From NCBI RefSeq assembly GCF_920984665.1, contig NZ_CAKLBP010000004.1, positions 1 through 64,000 on the forward strand: a stretch of DNA of 64,000 nucleotides, read 5' to 3'. The notes below the pieces were generated by a model that was not told the origin of the DNA, searched no databases, and was given only the letters and a program-made list of their open reading frames with translations. The DNA is from Pedobacter sp. Leaf170. Its GTDB lineage: Bacteria > Bacteroidota > Bacteroidia > Sphingobacteriales > Sphingobacteriaceae. Position numbers and translations under genes: made by a program. Below, one piece after another: positions 19,054-26,574 of the stretch; position 1 is the stretch's first letter; every line of letters starts with the position of its first letter.

Positions 19054-19794
19054 ATGAATTTAAAATGCGTTGTTATTGACGATGAGCAGCATGCTATCGA
19101 GGTTCTAACTGACCACATAGCCGAAATGCCTGGCTTAACGGTTTTTAAAACTTTTACCAGTCCGGTACAAGCTTTAACGGAGATTAGTGTGGGCGATGAG
19201 ATTGATCTTTTGTTTATGGATATTGATATGCCAGGAATAAATGGCTTAGAATTAGCTAAAAATATTCGCGAAAAGGCGAAATATTTGATATTTACTACCG
19301 CACATCCAGATTATGCGCTACAGGCATTTGATGTGCAATCAGATCAGTATCTGCTTAAACCAATATCTTTCGCAAAATTTGCGCTTGGGATAGACAGAAT
19401 TTTAAAGAAGGAAGCAAATAATGCTAAAAATGCAGCGAAAGAAACTGAACAGGTTGCTGCGCTTTACATTAAAGGAGATCATAAATATGCTTTCTCTAAT
19501 ATTTTGATTGATGATATTTTGTACATAAGGGCATTACAAAATTATATTCAAATAATAACGAAAACCGAAACAAATACCACATATCTAACCTTAAAGGAAA
19601 TAGAAAAGGCTTTGGAAAATCATGCCTTTATACGTGTAAACAAATCTAATATCGTTGCTAAAGCAGCTATTAAGAAAGTAGATGGCAATATTATACGTTT
19701 AGTTAATAATGAAATGATTCAGATTGGAGAAGGATACAAAGAGGCATTCTTTGCTTATATTCAAAGTAGCTTATTAAAATCCGGAAGAAGTTAA
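19054..19794 (+). CDS. LytTR-family response regulator, RiPP locus
   Basis: 246 residues. An N-terminal receiver domain has the acidic pair VIDDEQ (8-12), the phosphoacceptor Asp at about 56 (LLFMDIDMPG) and the Lys of LLKPISF. A C-terminal LytTR DNA-binding domain spans about 143-245 (YIKGDHKYAF, ILYIRALQNYIQII, FIRVNKSNIV). It normally pairs with a LytS-type kinase; such a kinase gene begins 1.1 kb downstream, with the precursor-peptide genes between them on the opposite strand. Its stop codon is only 2 nt from the end of the convergent copy E precursor gene. I infer that it controls the peptide genes. Confidence 0.93.
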   Translation: MNLKCVVIDDEQHAIEVLTDHIAEMPGLTVFKTFTSPVQALTEISVGDEIDLLFMDIDMPGINGLELAKNIREKAKYLIFTTAHPDYALQAFDVQSDQYLLKPISFAKFALGIDRILKKEANNAKNAAKETEQVAALYIKGDHKYAFSNILIDDILYIRALQNYIQIITKTETNTTYLTLKEIEKALENHAFIRVNKSNIVAKAAIKKVDGNIIRLVNNEMIQIGEGYKEAFFAYIQSSLLKSGRS

Positions 19795-19796
19795 AA

Positions 19797-19943
19797 CTAT
19801 TTGCTGAATATATTTGACATTGATGATTGTGTCATTAGTATTGTATTAGCAGTTGGATCCGTGCTAAAGAAATCTGAAGATTTGATATTTTTAAAGATAA
19901 AAATCGTCTTCTTTTTGATTTGAGTATTTGGCTTGAAGTTCAT
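19797..19943 (-). CDS. Putative RiPP precursor peptide, copy E (divergent)
   Basis: A 48-residue ORF, MNFKPNTQIKKKTIFIFKN then IKSSDFF, then the shared segment STDPTANTILMTQSSMSNIF and SK, stop TAG. It is the most diverged of five copies. The leader half differs widely from the others while the C-terminal half is identical except one residue (Ser for Asn next to last), despite about ten synonymous changes over the 22 shared codons. That pattern shows the ORF is translated and the C-terminal half is under selection. The core holds nine Ser/Thr and no Cys. It is separated from copy D by about 240 bp holding a decayed copy. I infer that it is a substrate of the LanB encoded at 22067-24865. Confidence 0.8.
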   Translation of the reverse strand: MNFKPNTQIKKKTIFIFKNIKSSDFFSTDPTANTILMTQSSMSNIFSK

Positions 19944-20119
19944 TTGATTAGGTTAAAGGAGTGACATCACAATTATAAGAATTAATTTTATTCTTACAAT
20001 GTTTAAACTAGCTTTCCCGTCAAGAAATCAATACTAACATATACTCAATGGCTTATTTATGACTAATGTTAGATGGAGATTGGTTTATCATTTAAATTTC
20101 GGTATTGAATTTTATTAAG

Positions 20120-20181
20120 ACTTGCCGCTTTTTTAAATGAGTTTAGATTTTTTTTAACTTGATATTTTAAGTTGTAAACTC
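20120..20181 (-). pseudogene. Decayed sixth precursor copy (leader remnant)
   Basis: On the minus strand, bases 20178-20145 read AACTTAAAATATCAAGTTAA and onward. This aligns with the leader start of the intact copies (AACTCAAAATATCAAATTAA) with few differences. The start codon is lost, the reading frame is broken, and no core segment follows. It sits exactly where the next 148-bp unit after copy D would begin, so it is probably the remnant of a former array member. Confidence 0.5.
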
Positions 20182-20325
20182 TTACTTGTTGAAGATATTA
20201 GACATCGAAGATTGAGTCATTAATATTGTATTTGCAGTTGGGTCTGTGCTGAAGTTGTTTTGAGACTTAATGTTTTTATAAACAAATGCAGTGTTCTTTT
20301 TTAGTTTGATATTTTGAGTTTTCAT
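20182..20325 (-). CDS. Putative RiPP precursor peptide, copy D
   Basis: 47 residues beginning MKTQNIKLKKNTAFVYKN, a basic leader, then IKSQNNF and the invariant segment STDPTANTILMTQSSMSNIF and NK, stop TAA. It differs from copies B and C at residue 12 (Thr) and 19 (Ile) plus silent changes. It starts 4 nt after the stop of copy C (TAA-TCAT-ATG), suggesting translational coupling in one transcript. It is the last intact member of the tight array; a decayed copy follows. Confidence 0.88.
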   Translation of the reverse strand: MKTQNIKLKKNTAFVYKNIKSQNNFSTDPTANTILMTQSSMSNIFNK

Positions 20326-20329
20326 ATGA

Positions 20330-20473
20330 TTACTTGTTGAAGATATTAGACATTGAAGATTGAGTCATTAAAATTGTATTTGCAGTTGGGTCTGTGCTGA
20401 AGTTGTTTTGAGACTTAACGTTTTTATAAACAAATGCAATGTTCTTTTTTAATTTGATATTTTGAGTTTTCAT
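20330..20473 (-). CDS. Putative RiPP precursor peptide, copy C
   Basis: 47 residues, identical to copy B except Ile instead of Val at residue 12. Leader MKTQNIKLKKNIAFVYKN, then the linker VKSQNNF and the shared C-terminal half with eight Ser/Thr and no Cys. The unit repeats every 148 bp, 4-nt intergenic included, and is almost identical at the DNA level to its neighbours, indicating recent duplication or gene conversion. Confidence 0.9.
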   Translation of the reverse strand: MKTQNIKLKKNIAFVYKNVKSQNNFSTDPTANTILMTQSSMSNIFNK

Positions 20474-20477
20474 ATGA

Positions 20478-20621
20478 TTACTTGTTGAAGATATTAGACA
20501 TTGAAGATTGAGTCATTAAAATTGTATTGGCAGTTGGGTCTGTGCTGAAGTTGTTTTGAGACTTAACGTTTTTATAAACAAATGCAACGTTCTTTTTTAA
20601 TTTGATATTTTGAGTTTTCAT
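20478..20621 (-). CDS. Putative RiPP precursor peptide, copy B
   Basis: 47 residues: leader MKTQNIKLKKNVAFVYKN, linker VKSQNNF, then the segment STDPTANTILMTQSSMSNIF and NK. The leader is short, basic and lacks a double-glycine or signal peptide. No Cys is present anywhere, so lanthionine rings cannot form. The start ATG lies 4 nt after the stop of copy A. Expected modification is dehydration of Ser/Thr in the C-terminal half by the nearby LanB. Confidence 0.9.
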   Translation of the reverse strand: MKTQNIKLKKNVAFVYKNVKSQNNFSTDPTANTILMTQSSMSNIFNK

Positions 20622-20625
20622 ATGA

Positions 20626-20772
20626 TTACTTGTTGAAGATATTAGACATTGAAGATTGAGTCATTAAAATTGTATTTGCAGTTGGGTCTGTGCTAAAGTT
20701 GTTTTGAGATTTAACATTTTTGTAAACAAATGCCGTATTCTTTTTTAATTTTGTAGTGATTTGCGCTTTCAT
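20626..20772 (-). CDS. Putative RiPP precursor peptide, copy A (first of array)
   Basis: 48 residues, first gene of the minus-strand array. The leader MKAQITTKLKKNTAFVYKN differs from B-D at its very N-terminus and is one residue longer. The C-terminal half is identical to B-D. The start follows an AT-rich tract. The promoter should lie in 20773-20923, where no canonical TAnnTTTG element reads toward it, which would fit activator-dependent expression. The match to a LanB-type leader is by context and by the recurring LKKNxAFVYKN block, not by a database hit. Confidence 0.9.
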   Translation of the reverse strand: MKAQITTKLKKNTAFVYKNVKSQNNFSTDPTANTILMTQSSMSNIFNK

Positions 20773-20923
20773 AGTATATATATTTATTGCTTTTAAGTAA
20801 TTTGCTATCGTTTCGATTAACTGATGTAAAGGTGCGTCGAAAAAGAAGGTGATGCGAAATTTTTACATGAACCCGTTATTTTTACAGATAAAACCCCCTA
20901 TTTAGTAGATAAAAACCATTTAA
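20773..20923. promoter_or_regulatory. Divergent control region of precursor array and kinase gene
   Basis: 151 bp between the divergent copy A and the LytS-type kinase. Two direct repeats of AGATAAAA lie at 20886-20893 and 20907-20914, 21 bp apart start to start and each followed by A(n)CC. LytTR regulators are known to bind pairs of about 9-bp direct repeats spaced roughly two helical turns, so this is a candidate operator. A small inverted repeat, ATCGTTTCGAT, lies at 20807-20817. No consensus -7/-33 pair is visible on either strand. Confidence 0.4.
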
Positions 20924-22051
20924 ATGAACATTCTGAAGATTAAAAGCTGGTATACTAAAAATCATATCCATGTCAAAGCTTGGGCTATTTTTATTATATA
21001 TGAGGTTTCTATAACATCAATCGTAAATAAGGGATTAGGAGATGTCGGCAGTTATTTATTTCACTATTCCCTCAATATTGGTCTGTTTTATTTTCATGCT
21101 ACTTTTTTTCAAAAGTTAATGAATGGAAATATTAATTTCAAAAATTGGCTTTATATACCTTTATTGATATTAGAAATAATTTTATGCTTAGCCATTTCAT
21201 ACCCGGTAGACTACTTACTTTCTACGACAATATATTATCACCCTGAAAGACCAAAACTTGAGTTCAATAGTATATACGTATTGAGAGTTACTTGGAGAGC
21301 ACTATATTTTATAGCTTTCAGTTCAGGTTACGTTTTCTTATTAAATTCTATCAAAGAACGAAGAAGGGTTCAGAAACTTGAAAAACAAAATTTAATTAAC
21401 CAAATCGAAAAGCAAGCTTTAGAAAATGATTTAGTACAATCTCAAAACAATTTCCTCCGTAGTCAGATAAATCCACATTTTCTGTTTAATACCTTAAATT
21501 TTATTTACAATGATGCAAGGAAAAAAGCGCCTTTAGCAGCTGATGCGATTATGAACTTATCAGAAATGATGAGGTATGCATTAAAACGTCCTGAGGCTTC
21601 AGAATTAGTGCCATTAAGTGAAGAAGTTGAGCAAATTGAACATCTAATAAACTTGCATAAATTACGTACTGCAAACACGATAAACTTTAATCTTGAGGTA
21701 AATGATGATCTATTTGGACTAAGATTTCCGCCACTTATATTGTTAACCTTAGTTGAAAATATGTTTAAACATGGCAACATTACACATTCTGTGCAGCCTT
21801 GTATTGTGCAAATAAACTACGATAGGAAAAATTTAGTTATCACAACTATTAATATGATAAATGATGTGAAGAAAAAAGAAGTGGAGAGTCATCATGTAGG
21901 TATGGAAAACATAGATAAACGCCTTAATAACTTCTATAAAGATAGATACTCATTCAAATTTTATAAAGATGAAACCAATAGATATTTTACAGAAATAAGG
22001 GTAGATATTGAAAATCCAATGGCAGGGTTAAATCAAGCGGCAAATATTTAA
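20924..22051 (+). CDS. LytS-type sensor histidine kinase, RiPP locus
   Basis: 375 residues. Four predicted membrane helices (about 19-35, 43-63, 76-98, 121-141) are followed by a coiled coil (about 143-180). The His_kinase domain has the phosphoacceptor His at about 185 (SQINPHFLFNTLNF) and the GHKL ATPase N-box region FPPLILLTLVENMFKHG. It has no large extracellular domain, as in peptide- or envelope-sensing LytS/AgrC-like kinases. It most likely phosphorylates the LytTR regulator encoded at 19054. It is convergent with the LanB gene (15 bp between ends). Its signal is unknown; the mature peptide is one candidate. Confidence 0.92.
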   Translation: MNILKIKSWYTKNHIHVKAWAIFIIYEVSITSIVNKGLGDVGSYLFHYSLNIGLFYFHATFFQKLMNGNINFKNWLYIPLLILEIILCLAISYPVDYLLSTTIYYHPERPKLEFNSIYVLRVTWRALYFIAFSSGYVFLLNSIKERRRVQKLEKQNLINQIEKQALENDLVQSQNNFLRSQINPHFLFNTLNFIYNDARKKAPLAADAIMNLSEMMRYALKRPEASELVPLSEEVEQIEHLINLHKLRTANTINFNLEVNDDLFGLRFPPLILLTLVENMFKHGNITHSVQPCIVQINYDRKNLVITTINMINDVKKKEVESHHVGMENIDKRLNNFYKDRYSFKFYKDETNRYFTEIRVDIENPMAGLNQAANI

Positions 22052-22066
22052 TTATCTAAATCAATA

Positions 22067-24865
22067 TTATTTATTCATCGCTTTTCTACGCTGAACATCT
22101 TTTAACAGAAAGTAGTATATAATCATTTCTTGTGTCCGCTGTTCTTTATTAAACAAGCGATTTACATGCATGTGCATTAGATCGCTAAATAACTGGCCTC
22201 TTCTCGATTCATCTACACTTTTTAATGTGGATATAAACGATGCTGCAAAACGATTAAACCGTATTTTCTGTTCATCAATTAGACCTTGAATATCCGTTTT
22301 GCGATAAATTTGATATTGATTATTTAGTTTCTTAAAGTCTGCAGGTTCTAAATTATGCTCATCATTAAAAGAATCAGACATTAATTTCACAATTTCAGCT
22401 ATGCGGCTATCTTCTAAAACATTTGAATTTTGAATAATTTCGACGATATCGGCACAATACTTATATTTACTTAAAGCATCTTTATTATCATTTAGAAGGG
22501 ATATCACATAATCACTATCTGTTTTAAAATGTGTTTCTACCTCTTCAATAATATCGTTACCATAACGCTGAGTTTCTCTTTTATAGATCTTAATCTGTAT
22601 ATCAGAAACCAAACCACTTGCAACATCATCACCCAGATAATCTGAAAATGCTGAAGTGAGCATGTGATTATCTTTTTCATCGTTTAGTTGAATCCTGAAC
22701 CTAATATGGTATCCATTTTCATTATACCTAATATAAAACCATTTTTTAATGTAGGTATCATATTGTTGAAGAAAGTGTGCTATTGGCCCTGCCAATAAAG
22801 CATCAGAACGTTGCTGATGGCAATAAATCTCAAAATACAACCATTCTTTTCCCGGAAGGAAAAATTGCTTTACATTATTTTCTGAAGTTATTGCATAACC
22901 ATTTACCCCTTGATAAATATTTTCTTCGTGGTAAAGATTTAGAATAATTTGAGCCAAATAAGGTTTATTATGTTCATCAATAACAGCACCATGCGTTGGT
23001 AATAACACCTCCTCGAGATAGATTTTATCTTGCTTTTGCATATAAGATTGAAAAGCAAGTAAATCCAAATCATTATCAATATCGAAGCACAATGTTTGGT
23101 CGGAAAGGCCACATTTAAAGTATCGGTTTAGCCCAATTAGTTTTAAGTGATTTCTGATTTCATTTACGTTTAGCGATTCGATTTCAACTTTAAAAATTTG
23201 CCATTTTTGTTGGGCAATAACAATGTTTTGGTATTGGATTCGTGGATAATATTTTAAATCGGGAAAGAGTTGCTCCAAGAATAAAGTTAAATTGGTTTGA
23301 ATATTTTGATGCTGCAAATCGCATAATAATCTGAAAACAGATAAATCAGAACGGCTGTAATTATACGCAGAAGCCATTCGTGGTATCAACCGCTTATTCA
23401 AACTTCTTGACTTTAAAACAACTTCGTTTCCGTGTACAGAAAGCAAAATATCATCTAATGTTAATGGCTCATCAGAGGTATCAAAATTCAAGATAGACAA
23501 TTGCTTCCCGTAAACCAGTTTTCTGCGGTTTATGTTGTCAACATTTGTTTCAACCATGTAGGCAACATCGAAAAAAAGTACATCTGGGTTGGCATTTTGT
23601 TCAATTTCTGCAACTGATTTGCAATGTGATAGCACCTTATCGGAAGCCAGCGTAAAGCGACCGCTCAAAGCATTTGCAGTGCTGCCGCCTGTTTGGTCTA
23701 CACAAACTAAATCATCTACCAAGGTTAACAACATGCTAAAGGAATTAGGGATCTTGGTTGGCTGTTCGGCTAAAGTAATCCCAAGTTCATCTAATTGAAT
23801 AACATTATTCGATTTGAATCCCTCTACAGAAAAGAGTTTTTTAAAATTATCCTTGAGTTTATCAGTCCAATCCCCTTTTTTGGTCAGCTTTTTACCGCGA
23901 AATTGAGTAACAAAATCATCATCCTCCCCTGCTTGCTCTAATTCATCGTAACCTACACCCATTTCAGGATCTAACGCCAGTGATAATGGAATTTCCCGCT
24001 GCTCAAATTTGGTTCTGAATTTATTTGTGAAATTTGTAAGTGCTTCCTTAACTTCAATCGGCTGAATACGTTGCATTATATTAATCAAACCAGGCACGGC
24101 ATTAAACTGATTAACATTTATTCCGCCATTAATTACATTTCGTTCAGCAATTAAATATTTAGGTGCTTGTTCTGAAAGATTAAATTCAACCCTTTTAAAA
24201 TAATCTTCTCCAATTATATTCGGATCAGCTTCGCTAAGTAATAATTGCAGCGATAGCATGTCTTCAAGTAATGAGATTATGTCGTTCCTACCTACCTCAT
24301 AAGTACTAAGCTCTATTAATAATTGATTTATACGTATAGGATTTTTACATGTTAACAATATTTTATAAACGAAGTCATCCTTATCAATTTCTGCAAGTTC
24401 AAATAAGCCATCAGCGCAGGCAATGTATCTTATGCTTGTTGAAGTAAAGTAATAACTGCTATTAGCAAAGATTAAGTAATTGCTTTCCAGCAACTGGTTG
24501 ATTGAAAACTGTACATTATTTTTTTCCGGCCAATCGATAAATTCATGTATTTTTTGTTGCTCTTTAACAACTATTAGATTTTGACTGGCACTATTAAAAC
24601 CATTTTCTAAAATGCTAAAACCGGCAAAAGTTCCATAAGGTGTTGAACGAAATTTTGAACGATTAAAATACTTCCAAACCGTAAAAAATATCTTTGGCGA
24701 TAAACTATCTAAATCTTTAGCCTCTACATCTTTAATGGTTTCGTAAAAAGCTGAAGATGAAATAGAGATTGCTAATTTAAGCTCATCCCAACAATCGGCA
24801 AGGTTAGCCAGATAAGAAAATTTCGGTGTTCGAAAAATGATGTTGGGATGTATTTTTAGTTTCAT
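22067..24865 (-). CDS. Lantibiotic dehydratase (full-length LanB)
   Basis: 932 residues, close to the size of NisB. The N-terminal glutamylation domain (Lant_dehydr_N, about 1-640) shows the start block FRTPKFSY (11-18), the typical RSKFRSTPYGTFAG (69-82) and LNKRLIPRMASAYNYSRSD (489-507). The C-terminal elimination domain (SpaB_C type, about 655-925) shows WFYIRYNENGYHIRFRI (709-725), QRYGNDIIEEVETHF (766-780) and LMHMHVNRLF (896-905), whose His matches the elimination His of NisB. In LanB enzymes Ser/Thr of a precursor are glutamylated with Glu-tRNA and eliminated to Dha/Dhb. No LanC, transporter or protease gene is adjacent. It has its own promoter region at 24866-24946. Confidence 0.93.
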   Translation of the reverse strand: MKLKIHPNIIFRTPKFSYLANLADCWDELKLAISISSSAFYETIKDVEAKDLDSLSPKIFFTVWKYFNRSKFRSTPYGTFAGFSILENGFNSASQNLIVVKEQQKIHEFIDWPEKNNVQFSINQLLESNYLIFANSSYYFTSTSIRYIACADGLFELAEIDKDDFVYKILLTCKNPIRINQLLIELSTYEVGRNDIISLLEDMLSLQLLLSEADPNIIGEDYFKRVEFNLSEQAPKYLIAERNVINGGINVNQFNAVPGLINIMQRIQPIEVKEALTNFTNKFRTKFEQREIPLSLALDPEMGVGYDELEQAGEDDDFVTQFRGKKLTKKGDWTDKLKDNFKKLFSVEGFKSNNVIQLDELGITLAEQPTKIPNSFSMLLTLVDDLVCVDQTGGSTANALSGRFTLASDKVLSHCKSVAEIEQNANPDVLFFDVAYMVETNVDNINRRKLVYGKQLSILNFDTSDEPLTLDDILLSVHGNEVVLKSRSLNKRLIPRMASAYNYSRSDLSVFRLLCDLQHQNIQTNLTLFLEQLFPDLKYYPRIQYQNIVIAQQKWQIFKVEIESLNVNEIRNHLKLIGLNRYFKCGLSDQTLCFDIDNDLDLLAFQSYMQKQDKIYLEEVLLPTHGAVIDEHNKPYLAQIILNLYHEENIYQGVNGYAITSENNVKQFFLPGKEWLYFEIYCHQQRSDALLAGPIAHFLQQYDTYIKKWFYIRYNENGYHIRFRIQLNDEKDNHMLTSAFSDYLGDDVASGLVSDIQIKIYKRETQRYGNDIIEEVETHFKTDSDYVISLLNDNKDALSKYKYCADIVEIIQNSNVLEDSRIAEIVKLMSDSFNDEHNLEPADFKKLNNQYQIYRKTDIQGLIDEQKIRFNRFAASFISTLKSVDESRRGQLFSDLMHMHVNRLFNKEQRTQEMIIYYFLLKDVQRRKAMNK

Positions 24866-24889
24866 AAAATAGATTTCAGGCGAAAATTA

Positions 24890-24946
24890 CAAAGATTTCA
24901 TTTAATCTGGCTAGAAAAGGTTGTGATTAATGAATTGTGATCACAA
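24890..24946 (-). promoter_or_regulatory. Candidate promoter and palindromic operator of the LanB gene
   Basis: Reading the minus strand, AATCTTTG (24897-24890) is a 7/8 match to the Bacteroidota -7 box, with TTTT (24918-24915) 17 bp upstream as a -33 box. About 17 bp further up is a perfect 12-bp palindrome, TTGTGATCACAA (24935-24946), and a matching half-site TTGTGAT (24921-24927). The start codon is 25 bp from the -7 box. An activator or repressor site is plausible. Confidence 0.4.
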
Positions 24947-24972
24947 AAAAAGCCCCGATGGCTATCGGGGCT
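24944..24972 (-). terminator. Rho-independent terminator of OmpA-like lipoprotein gene
   Basis: A 9-bp stem AGCCCCGAT (24951-24959) with its complement at 24964-24972 and a GGCT loop. On the minus strand it is followed by a T7 run. It isolates the OmpA-like gene from the LanB gene downstream. Confidence 0.85.
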
Positions 24973-24986
24973 TAAGAATTTTAAGA

Positions 24987-25826
24987 TTACTTTATCAAAT
25001 TATATAATTCATCTAGTTTTGGAGAAAGAACAATCTCAATCCTTCTGTTTTTACTTCTCGCTTCGGCAGATGTATTTGCACCTAAAGGCTGGAATTCTCC
25101 TTTTCCGGTTGCGGTCATCCTTACACTTTCAATTTTTTCATTTTCTGTTAAGTAACGAACAACAGATGTTGAACGCAAAACACTCAAATCCCAATTATCT
25201 TTTATCTGTCCGAGATTATTTACTTTTTGATTATCTGTGTGTCCTTCAACAGAAATATTAATTTCAGGTTGTTGCTTTAAAACCTTTGCAAGTTCTGTTA
25301 ATGCCTGCTTACCTTTTTCATCAATTATTATGCTACCAGAGGGGAATAAAAGTTTATCTGTTAATGAAACATAAACCTTACCGTTTTTAATTTCGACAGT
25401 TAAACCACTTTTAGTAAAACCCAACAATGCCTGCTGTAGCTTTTCCTTTAGTTGATTGGTGGCCTCATCACGTTTGCGTAAAACTTCTTCCACTTCTTTC
25501 AACCGTTTCTCTCTTGCAGCTAAATCGCCAGATAGTTTAGTTATTTCTGTTGAACTATTATTTTTTAACTTGTTAAAATTTGCGTTTGTTTCAGAAAAAC
25601 GACCTTGCAAATCACGCAAATCTTCGCCAAGCATTGTAGTATCCTTTTTTAGTTTATTAACTTCTTTCTCCAGATTTTCTATTTTTATCAAACCTTCGTT
25701 AAAAGCGGTATAAAGTGAATCTTTAGTACCCAATAAAGCTTTATACTTTTTTGGAGAAAGCACTACGCATGATGTTAGTGATGAAGCTAAAAGAAAGAGC
25801 GCAAAGGCAAAAAATGTATTTTTCAT
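24987..25826 (-). CDS. OmpA-domain lipoprotein with coiled coil
   Basis: 279 residues. A lipoprotein signal with lipobox LTSC (residues 17-20) is followed by a long coiled coil (about 35-135, heptads rich in Leu, Lys and Glu). A C-terminal OmpA/MotB-like peptidoglycan-binding domain spans about 150-265 (VEGHTDNQKV, SKNRRIEIVLSP). It probably spans from the outer-membrane inner leaflet to the cell wall. Single gene, with its terminator at 24944-24972. Confidence 0.9.
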   Translation of the reverse strand: MKNTFFAFALFLLASSLTSCVVLSPKKYKALLGTKDSLYTAFNEGLIKIENLEKEVNKLKKDTTMLGEDLRDLQGRFSETNANFNKLKNNSSTEITKLSGDLAAREKRLKEVEEVLRKRDEATNQLKEKLQQALLGFTKSGLTVEIKNGKVYVSLTDKLLFPSGSIIIDEKGKQALTELAKVLKQQPEINISVEGHTDNQKVNNLGQIKDNWDLSVLRSTSVVRYLTENEKIESVRMTATGKGEFQPLGANTSAEARSKNRRIEIVLSPKLDELYNLIK

Positions 25827-25877
25827 TATTGTTTTGTGATTATAAGTCGCAATTTAACTTTTAAATTCATTGAAAAA

Positions 25878-26540
25878 CTATTGTTCTATAGCATTGCGTA
25901 AAAATGCAACTAATGGATTAACCGTAGTAAAAGAACTTATTAACTTATTAACGATTGTTGGCTTCAAAAACTCCTCATCAGGTATTTCCGTTGTGGCTTC
26001 AAAGCTTTTCAATTTTAAAAATTCGATATTCGGATCTGCAGGGTCATAGCCTTTAGGTGCGTTCTTAAGGGCATTCGCTGTACCTAATTTGAAATTCTTT
26101 TTAAAACTTTTGTCAGTTATAATCTTTTCAAAATCGCCAAAATTGTAATCTATTTCTTGTCTGATAAGTTTTAAATGTTCTGCTTCGGGCATCCAGTAAC
26201 CACCAGCTATAAAATTTTTACCTGGTTGAATGTGCAGGTAATAACCAGGCCCATTGGCACCTTTGTTTTTTGCAGAAAACCAAATACCAAAGTTGTTTTT
26301 GTATGGGTCTTTATTTTTGCTGAAACGTACATCACGGTAAATCCTTAATAAAGATTTTTTCGGATCAGTTTCTGAAGAAATTAAAGGATCAATTTTAGAA
26401 AGTTCGGGAATTATCTCCGCTACCAGATTTAAAACATCTGTTTTTGCATCTTCATAACGATGCTTATTCTCAGCAAACCATTCTCTGTTATTATTATCTG
26501 CAACATCTTTAATAAAAGCAAGGGTATCTTTTTTTAACAT
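25878..26540 (-). CDS. DUF2461 family protein
   Basis: 220 residues matching the DUF2461/TIGR02453 family: the N-terminal block NNREWFAENKHRYEDA, the central LRIYRDVRFSKNKDPYKNNFGIWF (in two parts) and GPGYYLHIQPGKNFIAGGYWMPE. No signal peptide or membrane segment is present, so it is cytoplasmic. The function is unknown in the literature I recall. It stands 34 bp downstream of the DUF983 gene and could share its transcript. Confidence 0.85.
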   Translation of the reverse strand: MLKKDTLAFIKDVADNNNREWFAENKHRYEDAKTDVLNLVAEIIPELSKIDPLISSETDPKKSLLRIYRDVRFSKNKDPYKNNFGIWFSAKNKGANGPGYYLHIQPGKNFIAGGYWMPEAEHLKLIRQEIDYNFGDFEKIITDKSFKKNFKLGTANALKNAPKGYDPADPNIEFLKLKSFEATTEIPDEEFLKPTIVNKLISSFTTVNPLVAFLRNAIEQ

Positions 26541-26574
26541 ATCTGATTTTTAAGAGAAAACTATGATAGCAATG

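Noticed and set aside
19801..20772. Tandem repeats near 20 kb as a CRISPR or plain satellite
   Set aside because: Units are 148-151 bp without spacers, and each encodes a conserved small ORF on the minus strand with a start and stop codon.
24921..24946. A classical Crp site before the LanB gene
   Set aside because: The TGTGA and TCACA halves are not separated by 6 nt; the palindrome is without spacer.
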